DNA of 28,719 bases, from assembly GCA_034932485.1 (NCBI GenBank), contig JAYFOQ010000039.1, forward strand, positions 1-28,719, written 5' to 3'. How positions within the stretch are numbered: the stretch's first letter is position 1; each line of letters starts with the position of its first letter. A model generated the notes under the pieces. That model saw only the letters and a program-made list of their open reading frames with translations. It did no database searches and was not told the DNA's origin. Both the position numbers and the translations under genes were made by a program. Source of the DNA: Gordonibacter sp034932485. Its GTDB lineage: Bacteria; Actinomycetota; Coriobacteriia; Coriobacteriales; Eggerthellaceae. Shown here piece by piece: positions 1-7,713 of the stretch.

Positions 1-183
1 AGGAAATTTTCAAGTTCATCGAGCTGTATTACAATACCAGGCGGCCGCATTCATCCCTCGGCAACCTATCGCCCGTGGAATATGAGCGGCAGTGCGCTCA
101 TTAGCTCGATTCCGAATGTTCATAAAACAGTCCCAGTCCATACTATCGGAAATCAGTGTGTCAACCAATCTGGGGCAGAATCA
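1..183 (+). mobile_element. Right end of an IS3-group insertion sequence with candidate IRR (about 152-183)
   Basis: After the transposase stop there is a short non-coding tail. Read on the minus strand from 183, it begins TGATTCTGCCCC and reaches GACACACTGAT by 152. IS3-group ends characteristically begin TGAT, then a CCC run, then GACAC about 20 bases in, so 152-183 is a plausible right inverted repeat and 183/184 a plausible element boundary. The left end and any target duplication lie outside the window, so the boundary is inferred. Confidence 0.55.
3..104 (+). CDS. IS3-family transposase (OrfB, integrase core), C-terminal end only
   Basis: The frame is open from the window edge and encodes 33 residues ending at TAG (102-104). 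It contains YYNTRRPHSSLGNLSP followed by VEYE, the hallmark C-terminal end of the DDE integrase core of IS3-group transposases (the YxxxRxHSSLGxxSPxEYE pattern). The catalytic DDE residues would lie upstream, outside the window, so it cannot be said whether the element is intact. A candidate right terminal repeat follows about 50 bases after the stop. Recognition rests on the motif only. Confidence 0.85.
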   Translation, partial: EIFKFIELYYNTRRPHSSLGNLSPVEYERQCAH

Positions 184-448
184 CTTCGCCATACCGCATC
201 ACCGCCTTCCACACCACGTTCAAACCCATAGGAGAACGAGTACCGCGCGCAGCAAGTGCTGCTACAAGATAGATAGATTGATAGATTGATAGATTGATAG
301 CGATGCACCTTTTGGGGTTAAAAGGTCGATTATCGATACACCTTTTGCGAATAAATATGCAGAGATGGTTACATCTTTTGCGTCTAGACTGATTGTAGGC
401 TACCATTGTGCAAAGTGGCAACTGTGAAAAAATTCTTAAGGAGAATCA
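184..448. other. Gap between IS end and AAA/DUF4143 gene; repeats, no convincing gene
   Basis: No reading frame here has a credible ribosome site. The gap holds an 8-bp tandem repeat (269-300), a small inverted repeat ACCTTTT/AAAAGGT (307-313 and 320-326), and two similar 14-mers starting GATGCACCTTTTG and GATACACCTTTTG. These are AT-rich and could contain the promoter of the downstream ATPase, but no clear -35/-10 pair was identified. Confidence 0.4.
269..300 (+). repeat. 8-bp tandem repeat (AGATTGAT, 3 copies plus partial)
   Basis: AGATTGAT is repeated exactly three times at 275-298, preceded by the partial copy AGAT and followed by AG. It lies between the IS end and the ATPase gene. Such short perfect repeats can change copy number by slippage; here it is non-coding, about 150 bases upstream of the start codon. 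Confidence 0.8.
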
Positions 449-1777
449 TTGCTGAAGCGAAAAGCCTACAACAAACTTCTAGCATGGAAGAACCTCAAAA
501 CTAAACAGGGACTTATGGTGATGGGGGCTCGTCAGGTGGGAAAAACTACCCTCATTCGTGAGTTTGCTCATAACAATTATGAGAATGTAGCTGAAATAAA
601 TTTCTTTGACAACAAGCAAGCAATTGAAACTATTGCGGCAGCGCAAAACTCCAAAGACCTATTCTTAAGAATTTCTGCGCTAAGTCGTACGGAAATACTA
701 GCGGATAAGACACTTGTTTTTCTTGATGAAATTCAAGAATGTGGCGACGTGCTTACGTGGTTGAAGTTTCTTGTTGAAAATACCCAATGCGACTACATTT
801 TCTCGGGTTCTCTTTTGGGACTTGATTCGTTTGATGCTCGCTCGCTGCCAGTTGGATTTCTGCAGACAATGAATTTGTATCCTCTCGATTTCGAAGAGTT
901 TTGTTGGGCGGATGGTATTTCTTCCTCCCTGATCGACTTAGCTCGTAAGTCATTCGAACAACGAATTCCTGTGCCCGATTATCTGCACGAACAGCTTATT
1001 GACGAGTTCTACCGCTACCTGCTTGTGGGCGGCATGCCAGACGCTGTTCAGGTGTTCATTGATTCGATTGATCTCATGCGAGTGAGAAATGTTCAGCGCT
1101 CAATTCATACGCTGTATGGACAAGATATTGCCAAGTATGTTTCTGATAAAACGGAAGCACGCCAGATAAAAATGGTGTACGAATCTATTCCCGGTCAACT
1201 GAACAGCGAAAACAAACGATTTAAGTATGTAAGGCTTGGTAAGAACATGCGTTTTGCCAACCTAGAGACGGCTTTCGATTGGCTTGCCAGTGCGGGCGTA
1301 GCACTCACAACAGTAAAAGCTGGAGAGCCGTCCTTTCCTTTGGGCTTATCCGAAGATCGTAGTTCATTCAAGCTGTATATGAATGATGTTGGTATTCTGA
1401 CCTCGCAATTTATGGGTAATGTTGACTTGGATATTCTCAATAAGAAATCGAGTATCAACTTCGGATCCGTTTTCGAGAATGCGGCTGCGCAGGAGTTTAA
1501 GGCGCACGGTTTTGATTTGTTCTACTACAACTCAAAACGATTGGGCGAAATAGATTTCGTTCTACAGGATGCAATGGGCGGCATTACGCTGTGTGAAATA
1601 AAATCCGGAAAAGAATATCGCCGCCACAGCGCGCTCAACAACTTGATGAATACAGCGAACTATGTCTTTTCAAACGTATACGTTTTTTGCGAGAGAAACG
1701 TTTCTGTTGAGCATGATGTGACTTATGCACCGATATATCTCATGGGATTTCTGGGCGAAGAAACAAGAGGGAATTAA
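449..1777 (+). CDS. ATP-binding protein, AAA_14 plus DUF4143 family
   Basis: A 442-residue protein, normal length for the widespread AAA_14/DUF4143 ATPase family whose cellular role is unresolved. The Walker A loop GARQVGKTT is at residues 26-34 and the Walker B strand LVFLDE at 89-94, followed by the family's IQ. The C-terminal domain carries GEIDFVL (366-372) and CEIKSGK (382-388), an arrangement matching a PD-(D/E)xK nuclease-like fold typical of DUF4143. The start is TTG at 449, chosen because AAGGAG lies at 438-443 with ideal spacing; the protein then begins just ahead of the Walker A domain as in relatives. Base composition is clearly more AT-rich than the ABC, ECF and recN genes, and it sits next to an IS3 end, suggesting transfer. 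It is apparently monocistronic and ends at a hairpin. Confidence 0.85.
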   Translation: MLKRKAYNKLLAWKNLKTKQGLMVMGARQVGKTTLIREFAHNNYENVAEINFFDNKQAIETIAAAQNSKDLFLRISALSRTEILADKTLVFLDEIQECGDVLTWLKFLVENTQCDYIFSGSLLGLDSFDARSLPVGFLQTMNLYPLDFEEFCWADGISSSLIDLARKSFEQRIPVPDYLHEQLIDEFYRYLLVGGMPDAVQVFIDSIDLMRVRNVQRSIHTLYGQDIAKYVSDKTEARQIKMVYESIPGQLNSENKRFKYVRLGKNMRFANLETAFDWLASAGVALTTVKAGEPSFPLGLSEDRSSFKLYMNDVGILTSQFMGNVDLDILNKKSSINFGSVFENAAAQEFKAHGFDLFYYNSKRLGEIDFVLQDAMGGITLCEIKSGKEYRRHSALNNLMNTANYVFSNVYVFCERNVSVEHDVTYAPIYLMGFLGEETRGN

Positions 1778-1804
1778 AGCTGGCTTATCCTTGAGAAGCC
1801 AGCT
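1778..1804 (+). terminator. Hairpin after AAA/DUF4143 gene (possible terminator)
   Basis: The arms AGCTGGCTT (1778-1786) and AAGCCAGCT (1796-1804) pair perfectly over 9 bp with a 9-base loop, starting right after the stop codon. No T-run follows, so it is at best a weak intrinsic terminator or a transcript-end stabilising hairpin. Confidence 0.45.
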
Positions 1805-1924
1805 GACAAGATGGATGTTGAAGTAGTAGTTGATAGATGCCAGACCCCCTCTTTGACCCATTAGCCGCACGCGATGCCCTACAGCCAAACGTACGGCACA
1901 GCCAAGAAAACACGAGGTGCGCCC

Positions 1925-2110
1925 ATGGCTCTTTGGAACTTGGCAAGCAATGCTTCCGCCTGGCGAGACTACGACTTCTACCGAGAAGGCACGATCGTGT
2001 CGTACGACATTATGAGTGCCGAAGCCTACGAAAGTTTAAAGAAAGAAGAACTTCAGCGCGAGCTTCTTAGCGCCCTCATCGAGCTGGAAGAAAGGGAGCA
2101 CCAATACTGA
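1925..2110 (+). CDS. Hypothetical protein, 61 residues
   Basis: The ATG at 1925 is preceded by a GAGGTG element at good distance and encodes 61 residues beginning MALWNLASNASAWRDYDFY and ending in a charged helix rich in Glu (roughly residues 37-61, KKEELQRELL then IELEEREHQY). The same frame can be extended upstream to an ATG at 1874 (78 residues), but that codon lacks a ribosome site. No family was recognised. The amphipathic, acidic C-terminal helix would fit a small regulatory or antitoxin-like protein, but this is only a resemblance. It may also be a remnant of a longer gene in this IS-scarred stretch. It points toward the end of nfo. Confidence 0.4.
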   Translation: MALWNLASNASAWRDYDFYREGTIVSYDIMSAEAYESLKKEELQRELLSALIELEEREHQY

Positions 2111-2192
2111 TAAGCTGCGAGTTAGCCAAAATGCGCGAGTTGTCCCAAGCGTTCGCTTGTGCCTGCTAGCAACCAGGCACCGATAAACCGCT

Positions 2193-3053
2193 TTAAGGGC
2201 GAGCGCAACAACCTGAAAGATGTCGTCGACCTGCGCGCAAGCGGGCAATCTCTTCTGCATAGCCTTCCAACTTGTCGTTGGGAGTTTCCAGATAAAAAGG
2301 TAAGTCACGCAACTTGGGATGGTTTGTTACCGCAGAAAGAGCCTCAAAACCAATCTCACCCTCACCAATACGAGCGTGGCGATCTTTGTGCGAACCGCGC
2401 GCGTTCAGACTGTCGTTGAGGTGAATAGCCCGCAAACGATCAAGACCAACAACGCAATCAAACTGGTTTAGAACCCCCTCAAGATCGTTCACGATATCGT
2501 AGCCCGCATCCCATACGTGGCAGGTATCGAGACATACGCCTACGTGACTATCAAGGTCGACACGGTCGATGATAGCCGCCAGCTGCTCGAACGTGCCGCC
2601 AATTTCGCTCCCCTTCCCCGACATGGTCTCCAGCAGCAACGTGGTGGTTTGCACCGGCAACAGCACTTCATTTAAAGCAGCGGCAATCTTATCGATAGCC
2701 ACCTCGGGCGCCTGTCCTGTGGCGCTGCCAGGATGCATGTTATACAGCTGGTGCGGGGTCTCCTCCATGCGGCCCAAGTCCTCCGCCAGCACCATCAGAG
2801 CAAAATCGCGAGTTTGCTGCTTATCGGAAGCAGGATTCAGCGTATAGGGGGCATGTGCAAGCACGGTTACAATACCGTGCTCGGAAGCATACTCGTGATA
2901 AGCGACCACGTCTTTAGGATTAATTTCCTTGGCGCGACCGCCGCGTGGATTGCGGGTAAAAAATTGGAACGTATTGGCTTCGATGGACACCGCCATCTTG
3001 GCCATATTGAGATAACCTTTCGCACTGGACAGGTGGCATCCGAGAGTAAACAT
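2193..3053 (-). CDS. nfo: Endonuclease IV (AP endonuclease)
   Basis: A 286-residue TIM-barrel AP endonuclease of base-excision repair, which cuts 5' of abasic sites and removes 3'-blocking groups. All expected metal ligands of the trinuclear zinc site are visible: His67 (AHAPY), His107 (NMHPGS), Glu142 (LLETM), Asp176 and His179 (CLDTCH), His211 (IHLNDS), Asp224 and His226 (KDRHARIG) and Glu256 (YLETP). The N-terminus LGCHLSSAKG matches the family start. The ATG at 3053 follows an AAGGAAG ribosome site. Length is normal. It appears monocistronic and converges with the small hypothetical ORF. Both the family and the catalytic competence are well supported. Confidence 0.96.
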   Translation of the reverse strand: MFTLGCHLSSAKGYLNMAKMAVSIEANTFQFFTRNPRGGRAKEINPKDVVAYHEYASEHGIVTVLAHAPYTLNPASDKQQTRDFALMVLAEDLGRMEETPHQLYNMHPGSATGQAPEVAIDKIAAALNEVLLPVQTTTLLLETMSGKGSEIGGTFEQLAAIIDRVDLDSHVGVCLDTCHVWDAGYDIVNDLEGVLNQFDCVVGLDRLRAIHLNDSLNARGSHKDRHARIGEGEIGFEALSAVTNHPKLRDLPFYLETPNDKLEGYAEEIARLRAGRRHLSGCCARP

Positions 3054-3387
3054 ATGCTTCCTTTCAAGTCACAGTTTAATGGATGCTATCCTAACAGATG
3101 AGCACTGACCCCTGGAAGTAAACAGACAAACGTTTCCCGGACCGCACGAAAGGTTCATCGAGTCGAAACGTGCTGCGCCATTGCAACCACCGCAAGCGCC
3201 ACAATGAACAAAATGCACCCTTCGTTTTCCTCGAGGCAAAGATAGCGAGCCAATCTCGCGGGGCGCGACCGCCCCATCGAATTTCTTACCGAAACCTCAC
3301 GATAATCAACCACAAGAAAAACGATTGTCTTGCAAACCATCCCTGCAGCTAAGATCAGCATTCAAGCACTCGGATCACTACAGCAAA
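3054..3387. other. Intergenic gap between nfo and tetR; no convincing gene
   Basis: This 334-base stretch holds the nfo ribosome site and presumably its promoter. A minus-strand frame (3155-3361) would encode 68 residues with two hydrophobic stretches (near LILAAGMVCKTIVFLVV and CILFIVALAVVAMA) and could be a small membrane protein. It has no ribosome site and no recognisable relative, so it is not called as a gene. No clear terminator for the tetR gene was found. Confidence 0.35.
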
Positions 3388-3996
3388 CTAATGCTCGCTT
3401 TTTAAAAGAAGTTTTCGAAGTTTCGGGGCAACGGCATCGGGAAGTTCGGGGGACAGGGCTTGCGCGATCTCCTCAATGGACACGCACATGCCCGTTTCGG
3501 CGCGGTACGCCATGAGCCCGAGAATGCCACTCACTACGAACTCAAGCATGATACGTGCGTCTCCTTCGAGCGATGTATACTCTCCGACGGCGAGCGCACC
3601 AGCCCACAGCTCCATGATGGCGCTCTTCACCCGACGGTTAACCAGCGGAGATGAGGCATTCGCCAGCAGCAAACACAGATGGTCCACGTTGCGCTGGTAC
3701 TTCTGCAGGACGCACGAAAGCTCGTAGTCGCGATCGGTCGTCGTCATATCGCCCGAAAAGTGCATGAGCAGAAACTGCGGCAGCTCCTTCGGCAGGTTGC
3801 GATCGATCACGTCGTCGAGCATCGCGTAGATGTCGTCGTAATAGTAGTAGAAGGTACCACGGTTGCAGCCGGCACGTGCCGTGAGGCCGCCCACCGTCAT
3901 GCGGTCGATGGGCATCTCGGCAATGAGCTCCCAAAACGCGTCTTCGAGTCGCTGCTCAACCGACGGCTCCGCCGCATCCTTGCGCGGTCGCGCCAT
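3388..3996 (-). CDS. TetR/AcrR-family transcriptional repressor (ABC exporter regulator)
   Basis: A 202-residue protein with an N-terminal TetR helix-turn-helix at about residues 16-60 (MTVGGLTARAGCNRGTFYYYY is its core) and a helical ligand-binding C-terminal domain. The start at 3996 (MARPRKDAAE) is preferred over an upstream in-frame codon at 4116 because GGAGAGGA lies directly before it; the longer reading would run through the divergent promoters and overlap the neighbouring start. It is divergently transcribed from an ABC-2 export pair, the usual layout for a local repressor that responds to an exported compound. A 10-bp palindrome between the two starts is the likely operator. The ligand cannot be predicted. 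Confidence 0.88.
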   Translation of the reverse strand: MARPRKDAAEPSVEQRLEDAFWELIAEMPIDRMTVGGLTARAGCNRGTFYYYYDDIYAMLDDVIDRNLPKELPQFLLMHFSGDMTTTDRDYELSCVLQKYQRNVDHLCLLLANASSPLVNRRVKSAIMELWAGALAVGEYTSLEGDARIMLEFVVSGILGLMAYRAETGMCVSIEEIAQALSPELPDAVAPKLRKLLLKSEH

Positions 3997-4055
3997 GGCA
4001 GTCTCCTCTCCGCCCAGCGTAATCCAACAGGTGCCCGGCGTTTGTTCGTTTTTTC

Positions 4056-4098
4056 CAACATGTTGTTTGATTATGATAGCAGAAACGTATACTCGCAA
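4056..4098. promoter_or_regulatory. Overlapping divergent promoters with palindromic operator, tetR / ABC exporter
   Basis: Two promoters face each other. For tetR (minus strand): TTGCGA (4093-4098), 17-base spacer, CATAAT (4070-4075). For the ABC operon (plus strand): GTTTGA (4065-4070), 17-base spacer, TATACT (4088-4093). The perfect palindrome CAACATGTTG (4056-4065) touches the -35 of the ABC promoter and lies just downstream of the tetR -10, so one bound dimer could block both. Operator assignment is inference from position and symmetry. Confidence 0.6.
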
Positions 4099-4114
4099 CT
4101 GAAAAGGACGCACC

Positions 4115-4891
4115 ATGGAGCACCATCAGCCGATGATCGCGTTTTCCGACGTGAACATGCGCTTCGGGCGCAAAACACCCCTGGGAGACGAACGCAAAAC
4201 CGTGCTCGACCACGTGAATCTCACCGTACCAGCCGGGCGCATCGTGTGCCTGCTCGGGCCGCCTGGCTGCGGAAAGACCACCATGGTCAACCTTATCATG
4301 GGCATCCTCGTGCCGACGTCCGGCAGTGTACGCGTGCTGAGCGAGCAGGCACCCTACCCCACGGCGCGCAGGCGCATCGGCTTCATGCCACAGGACGTCG
4401 CGCTGTACGAGGATGTCACTGCCGAGGAGAACCTGCGGTTCTTCGGCACGCTCAACGGCATGCGGAAGGCCGAACTCGCGCCCGCCATCGACGACATGAT
4501 GGCGTTCACGCGCCTTGAGGCAGACCGACGACGACTGGTCAGCGCGTTCTCGGGCGGCATGAAGCGTCGGCTGTCGCTAGGCGTGGCGCTACTACACCGC
4601 CCCGACCTGCTCGTGCTCGACGAGCCTACGGTGGGCCTCGACCCCAAGCACCGCCGGCGCATCTGGGAGCGCTTCCGCGAGCTGGCTGCCGGAGGCGCGA
4701 CCCTACTTGTTACCACGCACATCATGGACGAGGCACTGCAGTGCGACGAGGTTGCCATGCTGCGCGATGGACATCTCATCGCCTACGACACCCCCACCGC
4801 CCTGCTCGAGCGCACCGTCACAGCCAACCTCGAGGACGCCTTCCTCGCCTTGGCGGCCGACGGCGCATGGAAGGAGACACATCATGCGTAA
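4115..4891 (+). CDS. ABC transporter ATP-binding protein (ABC-2 type exporter)
   Basis: A 258-residue cytoplasmic ATPase with a complete nucleotide-binding domain: Walker A GPPGCGKTT (48-56), Q-loop Gln93 (MPQDVALY), signature FSGGM (145-149), Walker B LLVLDE (165-170) with the D-loop GLD, and switch His202 (TTH). Its closest pattern is the drug/antibiotic exporter branch (ABC-2, DrrA/YhaQ-like). The start follows AAAGGA with normal spacing. Its stop overlaps the permease start by 8 bases, indicating translational coupling. A divergent TetR repressor and shared operator suggest substrate-induced expression. The substrate is unknown. Confidence 0.93.
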   Translation: MEHHQPMIAFSDVNMRFGRKTPLGDERKTVLDHVNLTVPAGRIVCLLGPPGCGKTTMVNLIMGILVPTSGSVRVLSEQAPYPTARRRIGFMPQDVALYEDVTAEENLRFFGTLNGMRKAELAPAIDDMMAFTRLEADRRRLVSAFSGGMKRRLSLGVALLHRPDLLVLDEPTVGLDPKHRRRIWERFRELAAGGATLLVTTHIMDEALQCDEVAMLRDGHLIAYDTPTALLERTVTANLEDAFLALAADGAWKETHHA

Positions 4892-6050
4892 CTCCTTGGC
4901 TATCGCACGCCGCGCGCTTTCGCAGTTCGCCCACGACAAGCGCACGCTCGCCCTGTTGTTCGTGGCGCCCGTCGTGGTACTGTGGCTGCTGTCGGCGCTG
5001 CTGGGTGTCGACACCTACAAACCCCGACTGGCAACGGTAGACCTGCCCGTTAGCTTCCAAACAGCCCTCGACGAGCAGGATTCCCGTATCACCGACACCA
5101 GCGAAGCTGAGGCCGAGCGCTTGTTGCGCGCGAACGAGGCCGACGCCGTGCTGCGCATGCGCGACGACACCACCCTCGAGATATGGGCTGAGGGCAGCAA
5201 TTCCACGAAGACCGCCGCCGCAGCGAACGTGGTGGCGAAGGCGCTGAGCGAGGCGCAAAAGAATGCGGCCGACGAGATGAAGACAGACGTCGAAGAGCGC
5301 AAAACAACCATCAAAGACGTACTCGTCGCACAAGGCGCGAAGGGCAGTGCGCTCGCCAACGAGCTCGATTCCTTCAACTTCGACATGGCGGACTACCTGC
5401 CCATACAGGACGTGGAAACCACCTACCTGCACGGAACCAAAAATTGGAAGATGTTCGACTTCTACGGCCCCGTATTCATCGGCATCTTCGTGTTCGTCTT
5501 CGTATTCCTGACAAGCGGCATGTCGCTCGTGAACGAGCGGGGCGCCGGCACCATGACGCGCTTTCTGGCCACGCCCGTGAAGCCCGCGCAGATCCTCAGC
5601 GGGTACACGCTGGGCTTCGGGCTGCTCGCATTCGTGCAAGCCGCCGTCATCCTGTTCATCGCACTCACGTTCATCGGCTTCCCAAACGAGGGGGCCGTGT
5701 GGCTGGTTGCTCTCGTGGTGGTGTCGATGGCGTTGGCATCGGTGACGCTCGGCTTACTGGTATCGGGTCTAGCTAAGAGCGGTTTTCAGGTAATCCAACT
5801 CATGTTGCTGTTCGTGGTGCCGCAGATTCTACTGTCGGGGCTGTTCGACCTGTCGAGCGCGCCGGAGTGGATGCAGGTGCTTGGCCAGTGCTTCCCTATC
5901 ACGTACGGAGTGGATGCGCTGCGCGCCGTCATGCTGCGCGGCGCCAACTTCGCCAGCGTCGGCTTCGACTTAACCGTGATCTGGGGATTCATCGCGCTGT
6001 TCTTCGCGCTGGCCGCGCTTAAATTTCGCAAAAAGCGCGTGCGGGGGTAA
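4884..6050 (+). CDS. ABC-2 type transporter permease
   Basis: A 388-residue membrane protein with the standard ABC-2 permease layout: one N-terminal membrane segment (about residues 20-42, LALLFVAPVVVLWLL), a long extracytoplasmic loop of roughly 150 residues rich in charged and Ala-rich helices, then about five membrane segments starting near the YGPVFIGIFVFVFVF stretch. The cytoplasmic RGAGTMTRFLATPVKP segment after the second helix is the family's conserved contact region with the ATPase. The start at 4884 is fixed by AAGGAGA at 4871-4877 and by the overlap with the ATPase stop. Together the two genes would make a homodimeric exporter. The gene ends inside a perfect palindrome. Confidence 0.9.
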   Translation: MRNSLAIARRALSQFAHDKRTLALLFVAPVVVLWLLSALLGVDTYKPRLATVDLPVSFQTALDEQDSRITDTSEAEAERLLRANEADAVLRMRDDTTLEIWAEGSNSTKTAAAANVVAKALSEAQKNAADEMKTDVEERKTTIKDVLVAQGAKGSALANELDSFNFDMADYLPIQDVETTYLHGTKNWKMFDFYGPVFIGIFVFVFVFLTSGMSLVNERGAGTMTRFLATPVKPAQILSGYTLGFGLLAFVQAAVILFIALTFIGFPNEGAVWLVALVVVSMALASVTLGLLVSGLAKSGFQVIQLMLLFVVPQILLSGLFDLSSAPEWMQVLGQCFPITYGVDALRAVMLRGANFASVGFDLTVIWGFIALFFALAALKFRKKRVRG

Positions 6051-6062
6051 GCTTACCCCCGC
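6041..6062. terminator. 22-bp perfect palindrome over the permease stop codon
   Basis: GCGGGGGTAAG (6041-6051) is followed at once by its exact complement CTTACCCCCGC (6052-6062). The TAA stop codon lies inside it. It can fold as a 7-bp GC stem with an 8-base loop between the convergent exporter and ECF operons. No T-run follows on either strand, so termination is plausible but not demonstrated. Confidence 0.5.
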
Positions 6063-6115
6063 CCCTGAAACGCGGGCCTACCTACCTACGGATTGGGCGG
6101 CACGCAGGAACGAAC

Positions 6116-6886
6116 CTACCCCAGCAGACGCAACACCACCGCAAGCGCCACAAGCGCACCAGATGTCGCAAGGGCAACGACATCGAATACAGCGAAGGGA
6201 TACTCCTTGTAGCCGCTCGACGCCGTGCGCAGATTAAACCCGCGCACCTCGGCGGCAATGGCGGCGCTATTCGTTTTACGCACCGACGATACAAGCAGCG
6301 GCACGCACAACGGCACCATGAGGCGCACCTTCTTCACGATACCGCCCGCGTCGAACTCCACGCCGCGCGCGGTCTGCGCTTCCATGATACCCTGCATGTC
6401 GTTCATGAACACAGGAATGAAATGGATGGTGGCCGTGAACGTAAAAGCGTACCTATACGGCACGTGCAGCACCTTTACCACAGCATTCGTGATGTCGTTC
6501 ATCTTCGTCACATAGAACATGAGGAACAGCGGAATGGCGGCAGCCATAAGACGCACAATGGTGGTGAGCGCTGCAAGCAGGCTCCCCGTGCCGAGGTAAC
6601 CCCACGGCAACTCGACAAGCACCGTGCCCGTCGGGGTGGTAAGCACCTGCACGACGGCCAGTATGAGCGAGAAGGCGAACACGGCCTTGGCCAGGCCTAT
6701 GGTCGGGCGCACCATGCCGCACGAGGCGGCCAACGCGAACCCGACCAGCAGCAACGCAGCCAACAGCACGAGGTTGCTCGTGCAGAAACACGCGAGCGCG
6801 AGCGCCACGGCGCAGGCTAGCTTCGCCACGGGATTCATGCGGTGCAGCAGACTTGTCCCGGGTACATACTCCAAAAACGCGTTCAT
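6116..6886 (-). CDS. ecfT: ECF transporter transmembrane (T) component
   Basis: A 256-residue membrane protein of the EcfT/CbiQ family, which couples ATP hydrolysis to toppling of the substrate-binding S protein. The two cytoplasmic coupling motifs are present: ARG at residues 173-175 (EAQTARGVEF) and VRG at 214-216 (AAEVRGFNLR). The N-terminal signature PGTSLLHRMNP (9-19) and about five to six hydrophobic segments agree with the family, as does the length. It is the last gene of a four-gene operon. Its ATG overlaps the stop of the upstream ATPase as ATGA, indicating tight coupling. It is a dedicated T component because S, both ATPases and T are in one transcript. Confidence 0.92.
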   Translation of the reverse strand: MNAFLEYVPGTSLLHRMNPVAKLACAVALALACFCTSNLVLLAALLLVGFALAASCGMVRPTIGLAKAVFAFSLILAVVQVLTTPTGTVLVELPWGYLGTGSLLAALTTIVRLMAAAIPLFLMFYVTKMNDITNAVVKVLHVPYRYAFTFTATIHFIPVFMNDMQGIMEAQTARGVEFDAGGIVKKVRLMVPLCVPLLVSSVRKTNSAAIAAEVRGFNLRTASSGYKEYPFAVFDVVALATSGALVALAVVLRLLG

Positions 6887-7713
6887 CGCCGTCCCCTCTT
6901 GTCCATGATAGCGGCGACCATCTCCTCCACGGTGTTCGCGCGGCCCACGGCGGTGTCGGCCAGACCGGGCAGCACGCGCGTCAGCTCGAGCGACACCTCC
7001 ACGATCTGCGGCGGAATGAGCGCCGCGCGCTCGAGCGTGTTGCGACGACGCAGCACGTCAAACACGGGCCCATCGTCCACCACCTGTCCATCGCTCATCA
7101 CGATGCAACGCGCGGCGTAGTCAGCCACCGCTTCCATGTCGTGACACACCATGATGACCGTCGTGCCACCCTCGTGGATACGGCGGATAATGTCCATCAC
7201 CTTGACGCATTCGCGATAGTCAAGCCCTGTTGTGGGCTCGTCGAGCACAACTACCGGCGGCGCAAGCACCACGATGGACGCAAGAGCTAGTAGTTGCCGC
7301 GCGCCGCGGTTAAGCAGGAATGGATCGTCGCACGCATCGAAGCCGAATTCCTCGATGAGGGCGTCCACACGCGCCTCGGCACCGGCGTCGAGCGAGCCGA
7401 GCGCCTTGAAACCGAACAGCAGTTCATCGCGCACACTGTTGCAGCAAATTTGTCTGTCGGGATTCTGGAACAGGAAGCCCACCCGGCGGGCGAGCTCACT
7501 CGTACGCAGCTCAGTCGTGGGAATGCCGTCGATAAGCACCTGCCCCGTATCGGGCTTCAGCAGGCCGTTCATCAGGCGCATGGTGGTCGACTTTCCCGCT
7601 CCGTTCGTACCAACAAACGCCACAAACTCGCCGTCAGCCACGGTGAAGCTCACGCCCTTCAGCACGGGCAGCGCCGCGTCGTAAGAAACGCGCACATCCT
7701 TGAATTCGATCAT
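6883..7713 (-). CDS. ecfA2: ECF transporter ATPase, second subunit, with degenerate signature motif
   Basis: A 276-residue ABC ATPase. Walker A GTNGAGKS (35-42), the ECF-type Q-loop FQNPDRQ (82-88), Walker B PVVVLDE (153-159) and switch His191 (VCHD) are all present. The ABC signature, normally LSGGQ, reads LNRGA at 134-138, in a region whose DNA shows no frame problem. In a heterodimeric ATPase this would leave one of the two ATP sites without a proper signature. The start MIEFKDVRVSY at 7713 overlaps the preceding stop (ATGA), and is preferred over an upstream in-frame start. The C-terminal part (about 220-276) extends past the ABC core as in EcfA proteins. Confidence 0.9.
   Translation of the reverse strand: MIEFKDVRVSYDAALPVLKGVSFTVADGEFVAFVGTNGAGKSTTMRLMNGLLKPDTGQVLIDGIPTTELRTSELARRVGFLFQNPDRQICCNSVRDELLFGFKALGSLDAGAEARVDALIEEFGFDACDDPFLLNRGARQLLALASIVVLAPPVVVLDEPTTGLDYRECVKVMDIIRRIHEGGTTVIMVCHDMEAVADYAARCIVMSDGQVVDDGPVFDVLRRRNTLERAALIPPQIVEVSLELTRVLPGLADTAVGRANTVEEMVAAIMDKRGRR

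Noticed and set aside
2153..2178. TGCCTG/CAGGCA hairpin near the end of nfo as its terminator
   Set aside because: Six-base arms and no T-tract; not distinguishable from chance.
3155..3361. Minus-strand 68-residue frame with two hydrophobic stretches
   Set aside because: No ribosome site or relative was recognised; kept only as a note in the gap entry.
4818..5639. Minus-strand 273-residue frame opposite the ABC permease
   Set aside because: It is antisense to two genes with clear motifs and coupled starts, and lacks any domain.
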